Under the pieces are notes generated by a model that searched no databases, had not been told where the DNA came from, and worked only from the letters and a program-made list of their open reading frames with translations. A DNA stretch of 64,000 bases, taken from Leptospiraceae bacterium. GTDB lineage: Bacteria > Spirochaetota > Leptospiria > Leptospirales > Leptospiraceae. The first letter of the stretch is position 1, and the number at the start of each line of letters is the position of its first letter. The position numbers and the translations under genes were made by a program. Location of the stretch: assembly GCA_016708435.1 (NCBI GenBank), contig JADJFV010000034.1, positions 1 to 64,000 on the forward strand. The letters are read 5' to 3'. Shown here piece by piece: positions 1-7,988 of the stretch.

Positions 1-24
1 GAGTAAGCGGTAAATCTTCGTTAT

Positions 25-252
25 CTAGTGAAAGGATTTTTCGCAGACTAGATTTATATTCCTTAAGATTAGTTTTCTTTTGTCTAAATCAATTTCTTTC
101 TCTAAGATATGATTTAGACTAATGATAGAGGTAAAGAGGGATTCGTTTTTTTTGAGTAATTCTTCTAGCTTCAAAACAATTCTAGCTTTCTTAGCTTTTT
201 CCCCGTAGATGAGTTCTTGGAGTAAGTCTTTAGTAAGAAAGTAATTTTTCAT
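25..252 (-). CDS. PIN-like toxin of a TA pair, short or truncated
   Basis: The 75-residue product begins with a hydrophobic strand (KNYFLTKDLLQELIYGEKAK) laid out like the start of a PIN-domain ribonuclease, followed by a helix and a second strand (FTSIISLNHILEKE) typical of the fold. PIN proteins are usually about 130 residues, so this one is short. It ends at a TAG and coding-like sequence continues to the window edge, so it may be broken or misread. The expected first catalytic Asp is displaced (TKD). Its start codon shares ATGA with the stop of the upstream ribbon-helix-helix antitoxin, the usual antitoxin-toxin coupling. Toxin identity is inferred from this context. Confidence 0.45.
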   Translation of the reverse strand: MKNYFLTKDLLQELIYGEKAKKARIVLKLEELLKKNESLFTSIISLNHILEKEIDLDKRKLILRNINLVCEKSFH

Positions 253-447
253 TTTTCGCCGAGACTTGCCAAAAGCGTATTCAGTGCTAGAATACGGAGT
301 AGGAGGTTTTTCATGAGATCATTTTGATACACATTCAATAAACTCGGACGCGGATAAATTACGCTTAGCCCCTTCATCTTTAAGGAGCCGTAAGTTCTTC
401 TTCACTAAACAGCATTTGAAATTTCTTATCAATCTTTTTATTCGGTT

Positions 448-451
<4 letters not shown>
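249..451 (-). pseudogene. Ribbon-helix-helix antitoxin, frameshifted
   Basis: Reading across two small frameshifts gives a protein of about 65 residues starting MKPNKKIDKKFQMLFSEEE, then LRLLKDEGAKRNLSASEFI, then CVYQNDLMKN. The pattern (strand with alternating hydrophobics, then two helices with an NLSASEFI turn) is that of ribbon-helix-helix antitoxins. The start overlaps the stop of the upstream TPR-like gene by ATGA, and its own stop overlaps the start of the PIN-like gene by ATGA, so the three were translationally coupled. The breaks may be sequencing indels, as elsewhere in the window, or decay. Confidence 0.45.
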
Positions 452-1001
<550 letters not shown>

Positions 1002-1030
<29 letters not shown>

Positions 1031-2186
1031 AGTCTGGATATTTTCGAGTGTTCATCTTAAATTGAAACTCTGTCTTTACATTTTCGGAAAGATAGTTGAT
1101 TACCTTTTCAACTTCATTCTCCTTTGTTAGAAGAATAATTTCATTGTGGCTTATTTCAATTATGCCCTCTTTTTCGAGCAGATGATTTTTGATCATTCTT
1201 ACGAGGCTTTTCTTTTTGGTGACTGCATCTTCTACTTCTAGGAAGTTTGTGATTTTTAATTTGGTAAAATAGAATTCACCTGCAAAATTCTTTGCCTGAA
1301 TATGAATAGAATGAATGATTTTTCGCAGAAAGTCATAGGAATCTAACTTTGCATTTACCTCAGATTCGAAATAAGAATTCAAGAAAGGAACGAGCGGCTC
1401 GATCTGTTTGTCAATTTTCTCACAAATACTTTCGATATCCTCGGGACTTGGGTTTGCATTTGCATCGTAAAAGAATGCAACTAGTCCAGAGAGAGAATGA
1501 GCATCTAAAAATTTTAATACAATGCTTGAATAATTAGTAAACTCAATTGGAGAAAGCTTTTTCTTAAAAAAAACATCATTTAGTAGAACGGGCTGAAAGT
1601 AGAGATGAATATAACCTTCAAATCGATTTTGTAGAAATTTATCATGTGATTGAAAAAGCAGATTCGTGCGCGCTCTATCCGAAAGCCCCTGACAAAGAAC
1701 CGGATAATAGGTGAATGTATGCGGTTCATAGTAAAAAAAGGAATAGGCTTGAATTCCCAGAGATTGAAACATTTGCCTGTAAATATTTGTCTGCATTTTG
1801 TATCGAATCTTCTTTTGCATAAATTTTATTTAGCAAAGTAAAATTTTCGTCTTCTGCTGGTAAAGTCTCATTAGCCACTGGCTCAATTTCTACAATGGGC
1901 TCAGTAACTTTTCGGAAATGATTTCCAGGTGGTAGGGAGTAGCGCCTAGCTCTACCTCAACCGGAATATCCGTCTTAGCCTCAGCCGCTTTGTTCTTTTC
2001 GGAAATTTTTCCGATTAAACGGTTGAGCTCTACCGTAAAAATATTCTTTTTCTTCTTTTGTAAATGTTCCGGCAGCACCGGGGCGGTTTCGGTATTATAT
2101 ACATCGCGTATAAACTTAGGGGTAATCCGCGTTTGCTTCTTTCCCTTTAAATCGAGCGGCAATAAGAATATAGTTTTTTTGTTCAT
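1002..2186 (-). pseudogene. Unrecognised protein with GAF/GGDEF-like C-terminus, frameshifted
   Basis: Three frame segments make one gene of about 395 residues. An N-terminal part (MNKKTIFLLPLDLKGKKQTR) runs to about 1910, a middle part (VANETLPAEDENFTLLNKIY) to about 1773, and the rest (MFQSLGIQAYSFFYYEPHTF) to 1002. The first break is explained by one lost base in an A run (plus-strand T run 1909-1912) and the second by one gained base at 1772-1774. The linker is Glu-rich. The C-terminal half has alternating strands and helices suggesting a ligand-binding or degenerate cyclase-like fold, with no catalytic motif. It heads the operon that continues to the window start. Confidence 0.5.
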
Positions 2187-2192
2187 AGTAAC

Positions 2193-2350
2193 TTATCCTC
2201 GCTTATGATTGTTTCTGCCTATTTTCTTCCCAACTTTGTTCATTTTTTTATCATAGGATAAAATCTTTATTTCTGAATCGGTTTTCATTTTAATATACAT
2301 AGCCGTTGCTAAATGAATTGAATCTAAAGTCTTGCAACCACTTAAATTGA
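2193..2350 (-). pseudogene. C-terminal remnant of a VapC-type PIN toxin
   Basis: An open frame without a start encodes INLSGCKTLDSIHLATAMYI followed by SEIKILSYDKKMNKVGKKIG. This matches the last third of a PIN toxin: the TLDSIHLATA helix with its catalytic Asp, then the strand ending in the YDKKM motif. The N-terminal catalytic half is missing, and the fragment begins directly at the end of the Phd-type antitoxin gene, so a deletion appears to have joined antitoxin to toxin tail. It ends just before the start of the downstream gene at 2186. Confidence 0.7.
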
Positions 2351-2353
2351 TAT

Positions 2354-2650
2354 TTATTCCCTGTAATTCTTTTTCCAGTCAAAAATGATAGGTGATTTTG
2401 CTTTCCTTTTTCTCATTAAGCTGCTTAAATCAAGACTAGAATTTTCTGCTCGAATAACCGAGCCTTTTGCTTCTTCTTGCTTCAAAAATGATTCCAATTT
2501 TGTAACTCTTTCATTTTCAGAAAAGGTAGGCTTCCGAATTTCAGCAATGACAGCATTCTTTTCTTTCACGTATAGAATTTCCCCATCTTTTACAAGGTTT
2601 AAGTATTTACTTAGATTATCTCTGAAAACTTTAATGCCTATCGTATTCAT
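2354..2650 (-). CDS. Phd/YefM-family antitoxin
   Basis: The protein starts MNTIGIKVFRDNLSKYLNLV and continues with KDGEILYVKEKNAVIAEIRK. This is the Phd fold: an N-terminal helix pair carrying the operator-binding surface, then the hairpin ending in xVAxIxP-like residues. The tail (SLDLSSLMRKRKAKSPIIFD) is the disordered toxin-binding segment. Phd proteins bind DNA and neutralise a partner toxin. The start at 2650 was preferred to one ten codons upstream because it opens directly on the conserved domain. It lies 39 bases after the Uma2 gene, and only a toxin fragment remains downstream. Confidence 0.8.
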   Translation of the reverse strand: MNTIGIKVFRDNLSKYLNLVKDGEILYVKEKNAVIAEIRKPTFSENERVTKLESFLKQEEAKGSVIRAENSSLDLSSLMRKRKAKSPIIFDWKKNYRE

Positions 2651-2688
2651 ATGTCCAATTTCTTCCCTAAATGGAAACAAGTCAAATT

Positions 2689-3222
2689 TTAAACAAGTAT
2701 ATCACTCATTTTAATTTCGAGAGTATTGTAAATCAAAAACGTTTCTGAGAAAGGATAAATCTTGGAAGACCCTGTAGAGTCATACTTGGTAGTAATTTCA
2801 TTTTCGGGGTCTACATAAATGATATGAGCAGTTCCAATAGAAAGATAGTCTTTTAGTTTTGCATTCATTTCCGTTGTAGTATTGGCAGGAGAAAGGATTT
2901 CGACTATTAGCTCGGGAGCTTTTTCTAAAATTCCGAGTGGTGGCTTGGGATACTGCTCTTTGGTTATATACACAATATCCGCTCCTCTGATTCTAAGTGG
3001 ATTTCTCTGAATTAAAATTCCAACTTCGCCCGTGGCAACGTATCCCTTTGAGGATAGATGTTTTTCCAAAATCTGAGATAGACTCATTTCCATTAATCCA
3101 TGTAAAAAACCAGTAGGTGACATTTCTTTTTTTTCTCCGTCGATGACTTCGTAAAAACCATCTGGAAGGGAGTCAATGTCTGCGTATTCTAGAATCGGTT
3201 TTTTCTCTGCGAGTAGGGGCAT
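2689..3222 (-). CDS. Uma2-family endonuclease-like protein (DUF820)
   Basis: At 177 residues it has the usual length for Uma2. It shows the family order: FYEVIDGEKKEMSPTGFLHG, a helix (LSQILEKHL), then RIRGADIVYITKEQYP supplying the PD-(D/E)XK Asp, PELIVEILSPAN with the Glu, and a region after the catalytic strand (KLKDYLSIGTAHIIYVDP) with the expected lysine. The fold is a restriction-like nuclease; the biological role of Uma2 proteins is poorly known. They occur in many copies in cyanobacteria and some spirochaetes. A second, distant copy is at 26860. Confidence 0.88.
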   Translation of the reverse strand: MPLLAEKKPILEYADIDSLPDGFYEVIDGEKKEMSPTGFLHGLMEMSLSQILEKHLSSKGYVATGEVGILIQRNPLRIRGADIVYITKEQYPKPPLGILEKAPELIVEILSPANTTTEMNAKLKDYLSIGTAHIIYVDPENEITTKYDSTGSSKIYPFSETFLIYNTLEIKMSDILV

Positions 3223-3290
3223 AGTGTAAATATCATGTTTAGGTTACTAAATTGCAAGTAGAAAAAGGAAAGATTTATTCTGATTACCAG

Positions 3291-3331
3291 GCGAAGGCGA
3301 AGGTCGCGAATACTTGGAGCGAAGGGCGGGC
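3291..3331. repeat. Dispersed 40-bp repeat, copy A
   Basis: The segment with core GGTCGCGAATACTTGGAGCG followed by AAGGGCGG recurs at 14690-14727 with few mismatches. Both copies lie in intergenic DNA just beyond a gene end. Function unknown. Confidence 0.6.
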
Positions 3332-3423
3332 GATAAAGCTGTTCGATGTGCCAGTAAACAGGAATCCTTACATTGAATTTACAATAGGTTACTCTTTCCT
3401 AAAGAATCTTACCTGTTTGAAAC

Positions 3424-3565
3424 TTTAAAAGATCATTGAACTTTTCCAAAACATCAGTGAAACTTTTCTAAAACTTCAATGAGAATTTGTAAAATATCAA
3501 TGAAGTTTTGTTTTTTTCAATGAAGAATTTTTAAATTTCAATGAAGTTTTACTTTTCTAGCCTTA
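3424..3565. repeat. Degenerate 21-22-bp tandem array
   Basis: About six imperfect units with the consensus TCAATGAAGTTTT plus an A/T-rich tail follow each other at a spacing of 20-22 bases in the gap between the Uma2 gene and the lipoprotein terminator. There are no spacers of constant length and no coding frame. The rest of this 520-base gap holds a dispersed repeat, a terminator and a palindrome. Confidence 0.6.
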
Positions 3566-3641
3566 GGTTTTATAAAAGGAAAGGTAGCTTTTAGATTCTG
3601 ATTGTTTAGCGGGGAGTTTCTTGTTGCTACTGAGGCATAAA

Positions 3642-3667
3642 AAACCCCGCTTTTGAGGGCGGGGTTT
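3642..3667 (-). terminator. Rho-independent terminator of the lipoprotein gene
   Basis: A 9-bp GC-rich stem (AAACCCCGC / GCGGGGTTT) with an 8-base loop is followed on the minus strand by a T run. It lies about 80 bases downstream of the lipoprotein stop codon. Confidence 0.85.
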
Positions 3668-3692
3668 AAGTCGTAAAAAAACCATGTTGTAG

Positions 3693-3713
3693 AGACAGGT
3701 TTTAAACCTGTCT
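3693..3713. repeat. Short palindrome, GTAGAGAC family
   Basis: A perfect 10-bp inverted repeat (AGACAGGTTT / AAACCTGTCT) lies just after the lipoprotein gene. It begins with the same GTAGAGAC sequence as the palindrome after lon at 11561. Confidence 0.6.
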
Positions 3714-3744
3714 ATTACACGATTAAGTCACGCGAAAAAACTTC

Positions 3745-6123
3745 TTATTGACCATTTGGGAAACTTGGGTAGGTAGTTAAACCAGTTGCTCCAAAGCCTG
3801 TAGCACCAGCCGCCGCAGCAGCAGGGCAAGAAGTTAAACCAGGTAGTGTCCCAGCTAATAACGCTGAAACAGAGGTTCTTGATCCAGAATCTCCACCATA
3901 CACACAAGCTGTGACTAAGCTAGTAGCACCACCATCACCAGCTAATGTGTTAATTACTGGTAAAGTAGTTCCTAGACCTAGAACTGCAGGAATAGTGGTA
4001 TTCTTTCTCATCTGACTGTTACAAGCATATGCATCATTTACAGTTCCACCACTGACAAATCCAATAGCACCAGCATAAGCAGTAGCGGCAGTATTACCTG
4101 CAGAGAATGCGTATACGATTTCTTTTACGTCGGTCAACTTTCTCTTAGCATTGATTGTATCATGTGAGTCTGTAGCTTGAATAGGAGTAGTACCTACGCC
4201 ACCTAATCCAATCGCTTCGCAAGATGCCACATTTGCTACGTTTAAGTTTGAACCACCATAGAAAGGAGTTGCTCCATCAACTGGATAAGCAGTAGAGCCA
4301 GATTTCATAGGATGTGCACTTGTAAAGGTGCTAGCAATAGTTAATAGAGCCCCAGATTTTGGATAGGCTTTTGCTGCTAGAATTGGATTTCCTGTTAAAC
4401 CAGTTGTAGAACCTTCACTGCCGCCAACGGTAGAAGTGTTTAAGAAGGAATTATTTCCAATTGCAACAGCAGTTTCTTTAGGATACCCTGTTAATCCATT
4501 CGTCAACACTCTATGTAACAAAGCATTGGTTGGTTTTCTACATTCTTGAGTTGCAGCAATCGTATTATAACTTCCTACAAGGGATGTTACATCAGCTTCT
4601 CTAGAACCAGTTAACAATGCATCTACAGTACAGTTACTCTTAGGAATTCTCGCACATGCCATTAAAGCAGAACCTTTAGCATAAGATAGACGAGCTAAAT
4701 AAGCTTGTCCAACTGCACCAAGACCGCCAGTTGTAGCAGTACCAAAAGAACCAGGAGGAATTGTTCCAAAGGCAGCATTGATACCAGAAGCACATGTAAA
4801 TGAATTTAAAAGAATTACAGCTCCACTAGTTCCACCACCTGCAGCACAAAGAATCGAACCAAAAGTTCCTGTTCCAGATACAGCTGAACCAGCAGTTCCT
4901 GTGTTAAACATTTGGGCAGTTGTTGCAGTAGTTACTAGTGTATTAAGTGTAGTAATAGTGTTCGCTGAACCAAGTGCTTTTGCCATTGTAGTTTTCTCAG
5001 CATCAGAGTATGTTGCATAGAAACCCTCTATACTTGCTTTCGCAGCAGCCAAAGCAGTTGCGTTAGATACTCCATTTCCTAATAAAGTCATATAAGGTAC
5101 AAATAGAGAACCAGTCAGAGCAGCTAAGTCAGTAGAAGCTTTTTGAGCAGCTACTGCAGTTGCTCTTGTTGTAGATGTCCAAGCACCTGCATCTGTTAAG
5201 AACGCATCATACTTTTTGTTGTAAGGAACGCTTGCATATACTTGATTGGCAGCCACTAATCCATAATAAGCTGTGGCAGCAGTAACAGTAGCAGTTGCTA
5301 CAGAAGTAGCAGCAGCAGTTACGTTTGTAGAAGGACCTCCTACAGCAGCCTCCCCAGCTGCAATAGCACTAGTTCTTGCAGTTGCAGGAACAGCAGCAGT
5401 AATGGCAGCAGCAGATGCACCAGTTGTATTAGCAGCTGTGAAAAGATTTTTTACAGTTTGAGCGGCAGTAACAGCAGCACCTTGACATATTGCTTGCGCA
5501 GTTCCAGCAGTTACACAAGTAGTAATAGCAGTCCCTGCAGCTGTTGCACCCGCAAGAGCGGTAGATGCTTCTGCGTTTGCTACAGCAGCAGCGTTAGCAG
5601 CAGTAGCACTTGCATATACGGAGTTCGCAGCAGCAGTAACTGATGTTGTAATAATCGAGGTTGCACCGTATGCAGTGGTAGCTGCTGCAATCAGAGCAGC
5701 AACGTTGGCAGCTGTTGGGGTTACAAGAACTGAATTAGCAGCATCTCTAGCGGCACTAATACTAGCAGCAGTTGCACCAATGGTATTAGTCGCAGTTACA
5801 AGGGCAGCAGCGACAGAAGCATTTGTCGCAGCTGTATAACCTTGTGCAGCTATTGTTTTGGCAGTAGCAGCTTCATAGTTTGCCGCTGTGAAGTTTGTCG
5901 AAGATGCAGCCGCACCTTGAACGATAGCACCTGCATACAAAGAACCTAGGTTCACGCTGATTGCACAGTTACCAGTAGTTGCAGATTGGATCAAACCGTT
6001 AATGTATTGACCCACAATAAATCCGTTTGAAGAGCTTCCGCCTGTTTCGTATTTATGACAATTTACGAGACCTAGCATAGAAATCAGTAGAACGGAAAAT
6101 AAGAATTTTAAAGTTTGTTTCAT
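3745..6123 (-). CDS. Ala/Thr-rich repetitive lipoprotein
   Basis: The precursor has 792 residues. MKQTLKFLFSVLLISMLGLV followed by NC is a lipoprotein signal peptide, with Cys as the lipidation site. Residues about 60-310 are extremely rich in Ala, Thr, Ser and Asn (for example AAANSVYASATAANAAAVAN), predicting long low-complexity helices. The C-terminal half has a more normal composition with many cysteines and Gly-rich turns. The start at 6123 was chosen over an ATG nine bases upstream because AAGGAG then sits at proper spacing. The gene follows an outer-membrane barrel gene by 20 bases and ends at a terminator. Surface exposure is inferred; the family is not recognised. Confidence 0.8.
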   Translation of the reverse strand: MKQTLKFLFSVLLISMLGLVNCHKYETGGSSSNGFIVGQYINGLIQSATTGNCAISVNLGSLYAGAIVQGAAASSTNFTAANYEAATAKTIAAQGYTAATNASVAAALVTATNTIGATAASISAARDAANSVLVTPTAANVAALIAAATTAYGATSIITTSVTAAANSVYASATAANAAAVANAEASTALAGATAAGTAITTCVTAGTAQAICQGAAVTAAQTVKNLFTAANTTGASAAAITAAVPATARTSAIAAGEAAVGGPSTNVTAAATSVATATVTAATAYYGLVAANQVYASVPYNKKYDAFLTDAGAWTSTTRATAVAAQKASTDLAALTGSLFVPYMTLLGNGVSNATALAAAKASIEGFYATYSDAEKTTMAKALGSANTITTLNTLVTTATTAQMFNTGTAGSAVSGTGTFGSILCAAGGGTSGAVILLNSFTCASGINAAFGTIPPGSFGTATTGGLGAVGQAYLARLSYAKGSALMACARIPKSNCTVDALLTGSREADVTSLVGSYNTIAATQECRKPTNALLHRVLTNGLTGYPKETAVAIGNNSFLNTSTVGGSEGSTTGLTGNPILAAKAYPKSGALLTIASTFTSAHPMKSGSTAYPVDGATPFYGGSNLNVANVASCEAIGLGGVGTTPIQATDSHDTINAKRKLTDVKEIVYAFSAGNTAATAYAGAIGFVSGGTVNDAYACNSQMRKNTTIPAVLGLGTTLPVINTLAGDGGATSLVTACVYGGDSGSRTSVSALLAGTLPGLTSCPAAAAAGATGFGATGLTTYPSFPNGQ

Positions 6124-6143
6124 GTGATTCATTTCTCCTTTTT

Positions 6144-7046
6144 TTATAATTCGTGCTTATAGCCGATTCTATAAACGTTTCCACCAACAGTCACTGGGTA
6201 AGCAGGTTGTGGAGCGATAGCTGCGATACCACCAGCAGATTTGGTTCCAGCATTTCCTTGCGTATAAGAGAAGTGTGTTTCCACTTCGATAAACGCATAG
6301 CCCTTTTCAGTAACTTTTGTTTGAACACCGGTTAACCAGCTTAAGCCAAAGCCATTGCCAGAAAATTTTGCATCTTCATTGATAACACCAGGTCTTGCAG
6401 CGTCGCCAGCAACTGGTAAAGTTTTAGCTAAACCACCGGTAACTCCATCAAGTCCGTTTCCATCGTTTCTACCTTTTAATTGCCATTCTGCTCTGTAGTA
6501 ATGAAGACCAGGAGCTATGTAAAATGCAGATCTAGAACCGAGGTTTAATTTGATACCAAAATAAACTGGAATTACAACAGATTTGTAATACCAAGTTACA
6601 TCGTACCAGTCATAACCAGCAGCAGTAGAAGAAGTACGACCACCAGAAACTTTTGTAGAAAGATTGATACCTGCTCTCCAGAAGAAATTGTCTCCGACAT
6701 CCTTTTCGTAACCGAATGTCAAGTTACCTGCAGTCATAGGACCTGTTGATTTATAAGAGATAAGACCACCGGTAAGGTTTTGCATTGTTTGGAGTTTGTT
6801 TTCTGCGATAACGGCTTTTTGCTGACCGGCATAATTTCCGTTTGCGTCTGTCTTTGCTTGACCAGAATCCAATCCATCTTTTACGATTGTTCCACCGAGA
6901 CTGTTTGGATCGAACTGAACGCCGAGCCCAACTATGATTCTTGATTTTCCTTTGTTCTTGAAGTCCTGATCATCTGCTAAGAGAGAAGAGGCAACTAGAA
7001 AACAAAGAGAAAACACGACTAATAATTTACTGATCATTTTGATCAT
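6144..7046 (-). CDS. Outer-membrane beta-barrel protein
   Basis: The 300-residue precursor has a signal peptide (MISKLLVVFSLCFLVASSLL then A-D-D) and a mature part of alternating amphipathic strands with many aromatic residues and Gly turns (RIIVGLGVQF, NFFWRAGINL, VVIPVYFGIKLNLGSRSAFY). It ends GNVYRIGYKHEL, a typical last barrel strand. The start at 7046 has AGGGGAA just upstream; a longer frame to 7136 lacks this signal and would bury the signal peptide. It lies 20 bases before the Ala-rich lipoprotein, so the two are probably cotranscribed and both sit in the envelope. No specific porin family is recognised. Confidence 0.75.
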   Translation of the reverse strand: MIKMISKLLVVFSLCFLVASSLLADDQDFKNKGKSRIIVGLGVQFDPNSLGGTIVKDGLDSGQAKTDANGNYAGQQKAVIAENKLQTMQNLTGGLISYKSTGPMTAGNLTFGYEKDVGDNFFWRAGINLSTKVSGGRTSSTAAGYDWYDVTWYYKSVVIPVYFGIKLNLGSRSAFYIAPGLHYYRAEWQLKGRNDGNGLDGVTGGLAKTLPVAGDAARPGVINEDAKFSGNGFGLSWLTGVQTKVTEKGYAFIEVETHFSYTQGNAGTKSAGGIAAIAPQPAYPVTVGGNVYRIGYKHEL

Positions 7047-7231
7047 TCGTTTATTCCCCTTTTTTTGATTTTTTAGGGTCGAGCACAGCGAAGACGATCT
7101 GGAAAATCCCAAAGCAATGGCGACCTCGAATTGCAATGATGCTAGGGTATCTTAATTTATGTCAACCTTATCTAGAAAATTTATTAATTTTTTTAAAAAA
7201 AAATTATTTTTGTAATTTCTGAGTGAGACTA

Positions 7232-7503
7232 ATGGTCACCTCGAACTAGCAGTATCCAAAAATGCGCCGTGAGAGGTCTATCTTTCTTAGAACGACATTA
7301 CAGTCATTTCGAACTAGCAACATCCGAGCTTGCGCCGTGAGAAATCTATTTTGCTTAGAACGACATTACAGTCATTTCGAACTAGCAACATCCAAGTTTG
7401 CGCCGTGAGAAATCTATCTTTCTTAGAACGACATTACAGTCATTTCGAACTAGCAATATCCACGCTTGCGCAGTGAGAAATCTATTTTGCTTAGAACGAT
7501 TAT
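7232..7503. repeat. Four tandem copies of a 68-bp repeat
   Basis: Four units of 68 bp follow head to tail, each with the core TCGAACTAGCAACATCC and then GCGCCGTGAGAAATCTAT. Later copies are about 90 percent alike. The unit is built on the same GTCACCTCGAAC / GTGAGAGGTCTAT palindrome parts found inverted at 7514-7562 and 7942-7988. The sequence is intergenic. Confidence 0.85.
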
Positions 7504-7513
7504 TCATCTTTTT

Positions 7514-7562
7514 AGTTCTAAGGAATATAGACCTCTCACCGGTAAAGCTGGTTCGAGGTGAC
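7514..7562. repeat. Palindromic repeat, left flank of GIY-YIG gene
   Basis: AGTTCTAAGGAATATAGACC followed by TCTCACCGGTAAAGCTGG and TTCGAGGTGAC. The same sequence occurs in the same orientation at 7942-7988, so the GIY-YIG gene sits between two near-identical direct repeats. A partial inverted copy follows at 7570-7605. Confidence 0.8.
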
Positions 7563-7618
7563 CGTATACAGTCACCTCGAACAGTTTTTTCGTGAGAGGT
7601 CTATCTGCCTTAAGGCTA

Positions 7619-7918
7619 TTAAATCAAATTCCATTCTTCGCTTAAATCTTTCCACTCTGGATTGAATGCATTGATTAGGTCATTTTTCTTTTCTCTTCGC
7701 CATTTTTTTATTTCTTTTTCCCTTTCAATAGCGGAGAATGCGTTTGTTGTCGATTCGAAATAAACTAACTTATCTACATTATATTTTTGGGTAAAACCTA
7801 TATTTATTTTGTTTTTATGTTCATAAATGCGACGCTCTAAATTATTCGTCATACCAATATAAAGCACAGTATTTGTTTTATTGGTTAGAATATATAGGAA
7901 GAAGTTTGAGCTGCTCAA
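7619..7918 (-). CDS. GIY-YIG nuclease, single-domain (UPF0213 type)
   Basis: At 99 residues it matches the small YhbQ-like class. The GIY-YIG core appears as FLYILTNKTNTVLYIGMTNN (YIL and YIG strands), followed by the Arg helix (LERRIYEHK), then KLVYFESTTNAFSAIEREKE with the catalytic Glu and the closing KEIKKWRREKK helix. This fold cuts DNA in homing nucleases, UvrC and Slx1; the role of the single-domain bacterial proteins is unsettled. It is bracketed by direct copies of a palindromic repeat, suggesting mobility or a role in repeat spread. Confidence 0.88.
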   Translation of the reverse strand: MSSSNFFLYILTNKTNTVLYIGMTNNLERRIYEHKNKINIGFTQKYNVDKLVYFESTTNAFSAIEREKEIKKWRREKKNDLINAFNPEWKDLSEEWNLI

Positions 7919-7941
7919 TTGAAAATCCTTTTTAGTTCTTT

Positions 7942-7988
7942 AGTTCTAAGGAATATAGACCTCTCACGGTAAGGCTGTTCGAGGTGAC
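7942..7988. repeat. Palindromic repeat, right flank of GIY-YIG gene
   Basis: A near-identical copy of 7514-7562. It extends into the 3' end of the minus-strand amidohydrolase gene, where it supplies the last codons and the TGA stop at 7964-7966. Confidence 0.8.

Noticed and set aside
3424..3565. 21-22-bp array as a CRISPR
   Set aside because: Units are degenerate and too short, with no spacer structure.
4778..5643. Plus-strand frames opposite the lipoprotein gene
   Set aside because: Produced by the GCA/GCT-rich Ala codons read in reverse; composition is low-complexity with no start signals.
7047..7136. N-terminal extension of the outer-membrane barrel gene
   Set aside because: It would place 30 residues before the signal peptide, and a clear ribosome-binding site supports the start at 7046.
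7232..7503. Tandem repeats as a CRISPR array
   Set aside because: Units of 68 bp are contiguous and similar along their whole length, with no unique spacers and no cas genes.
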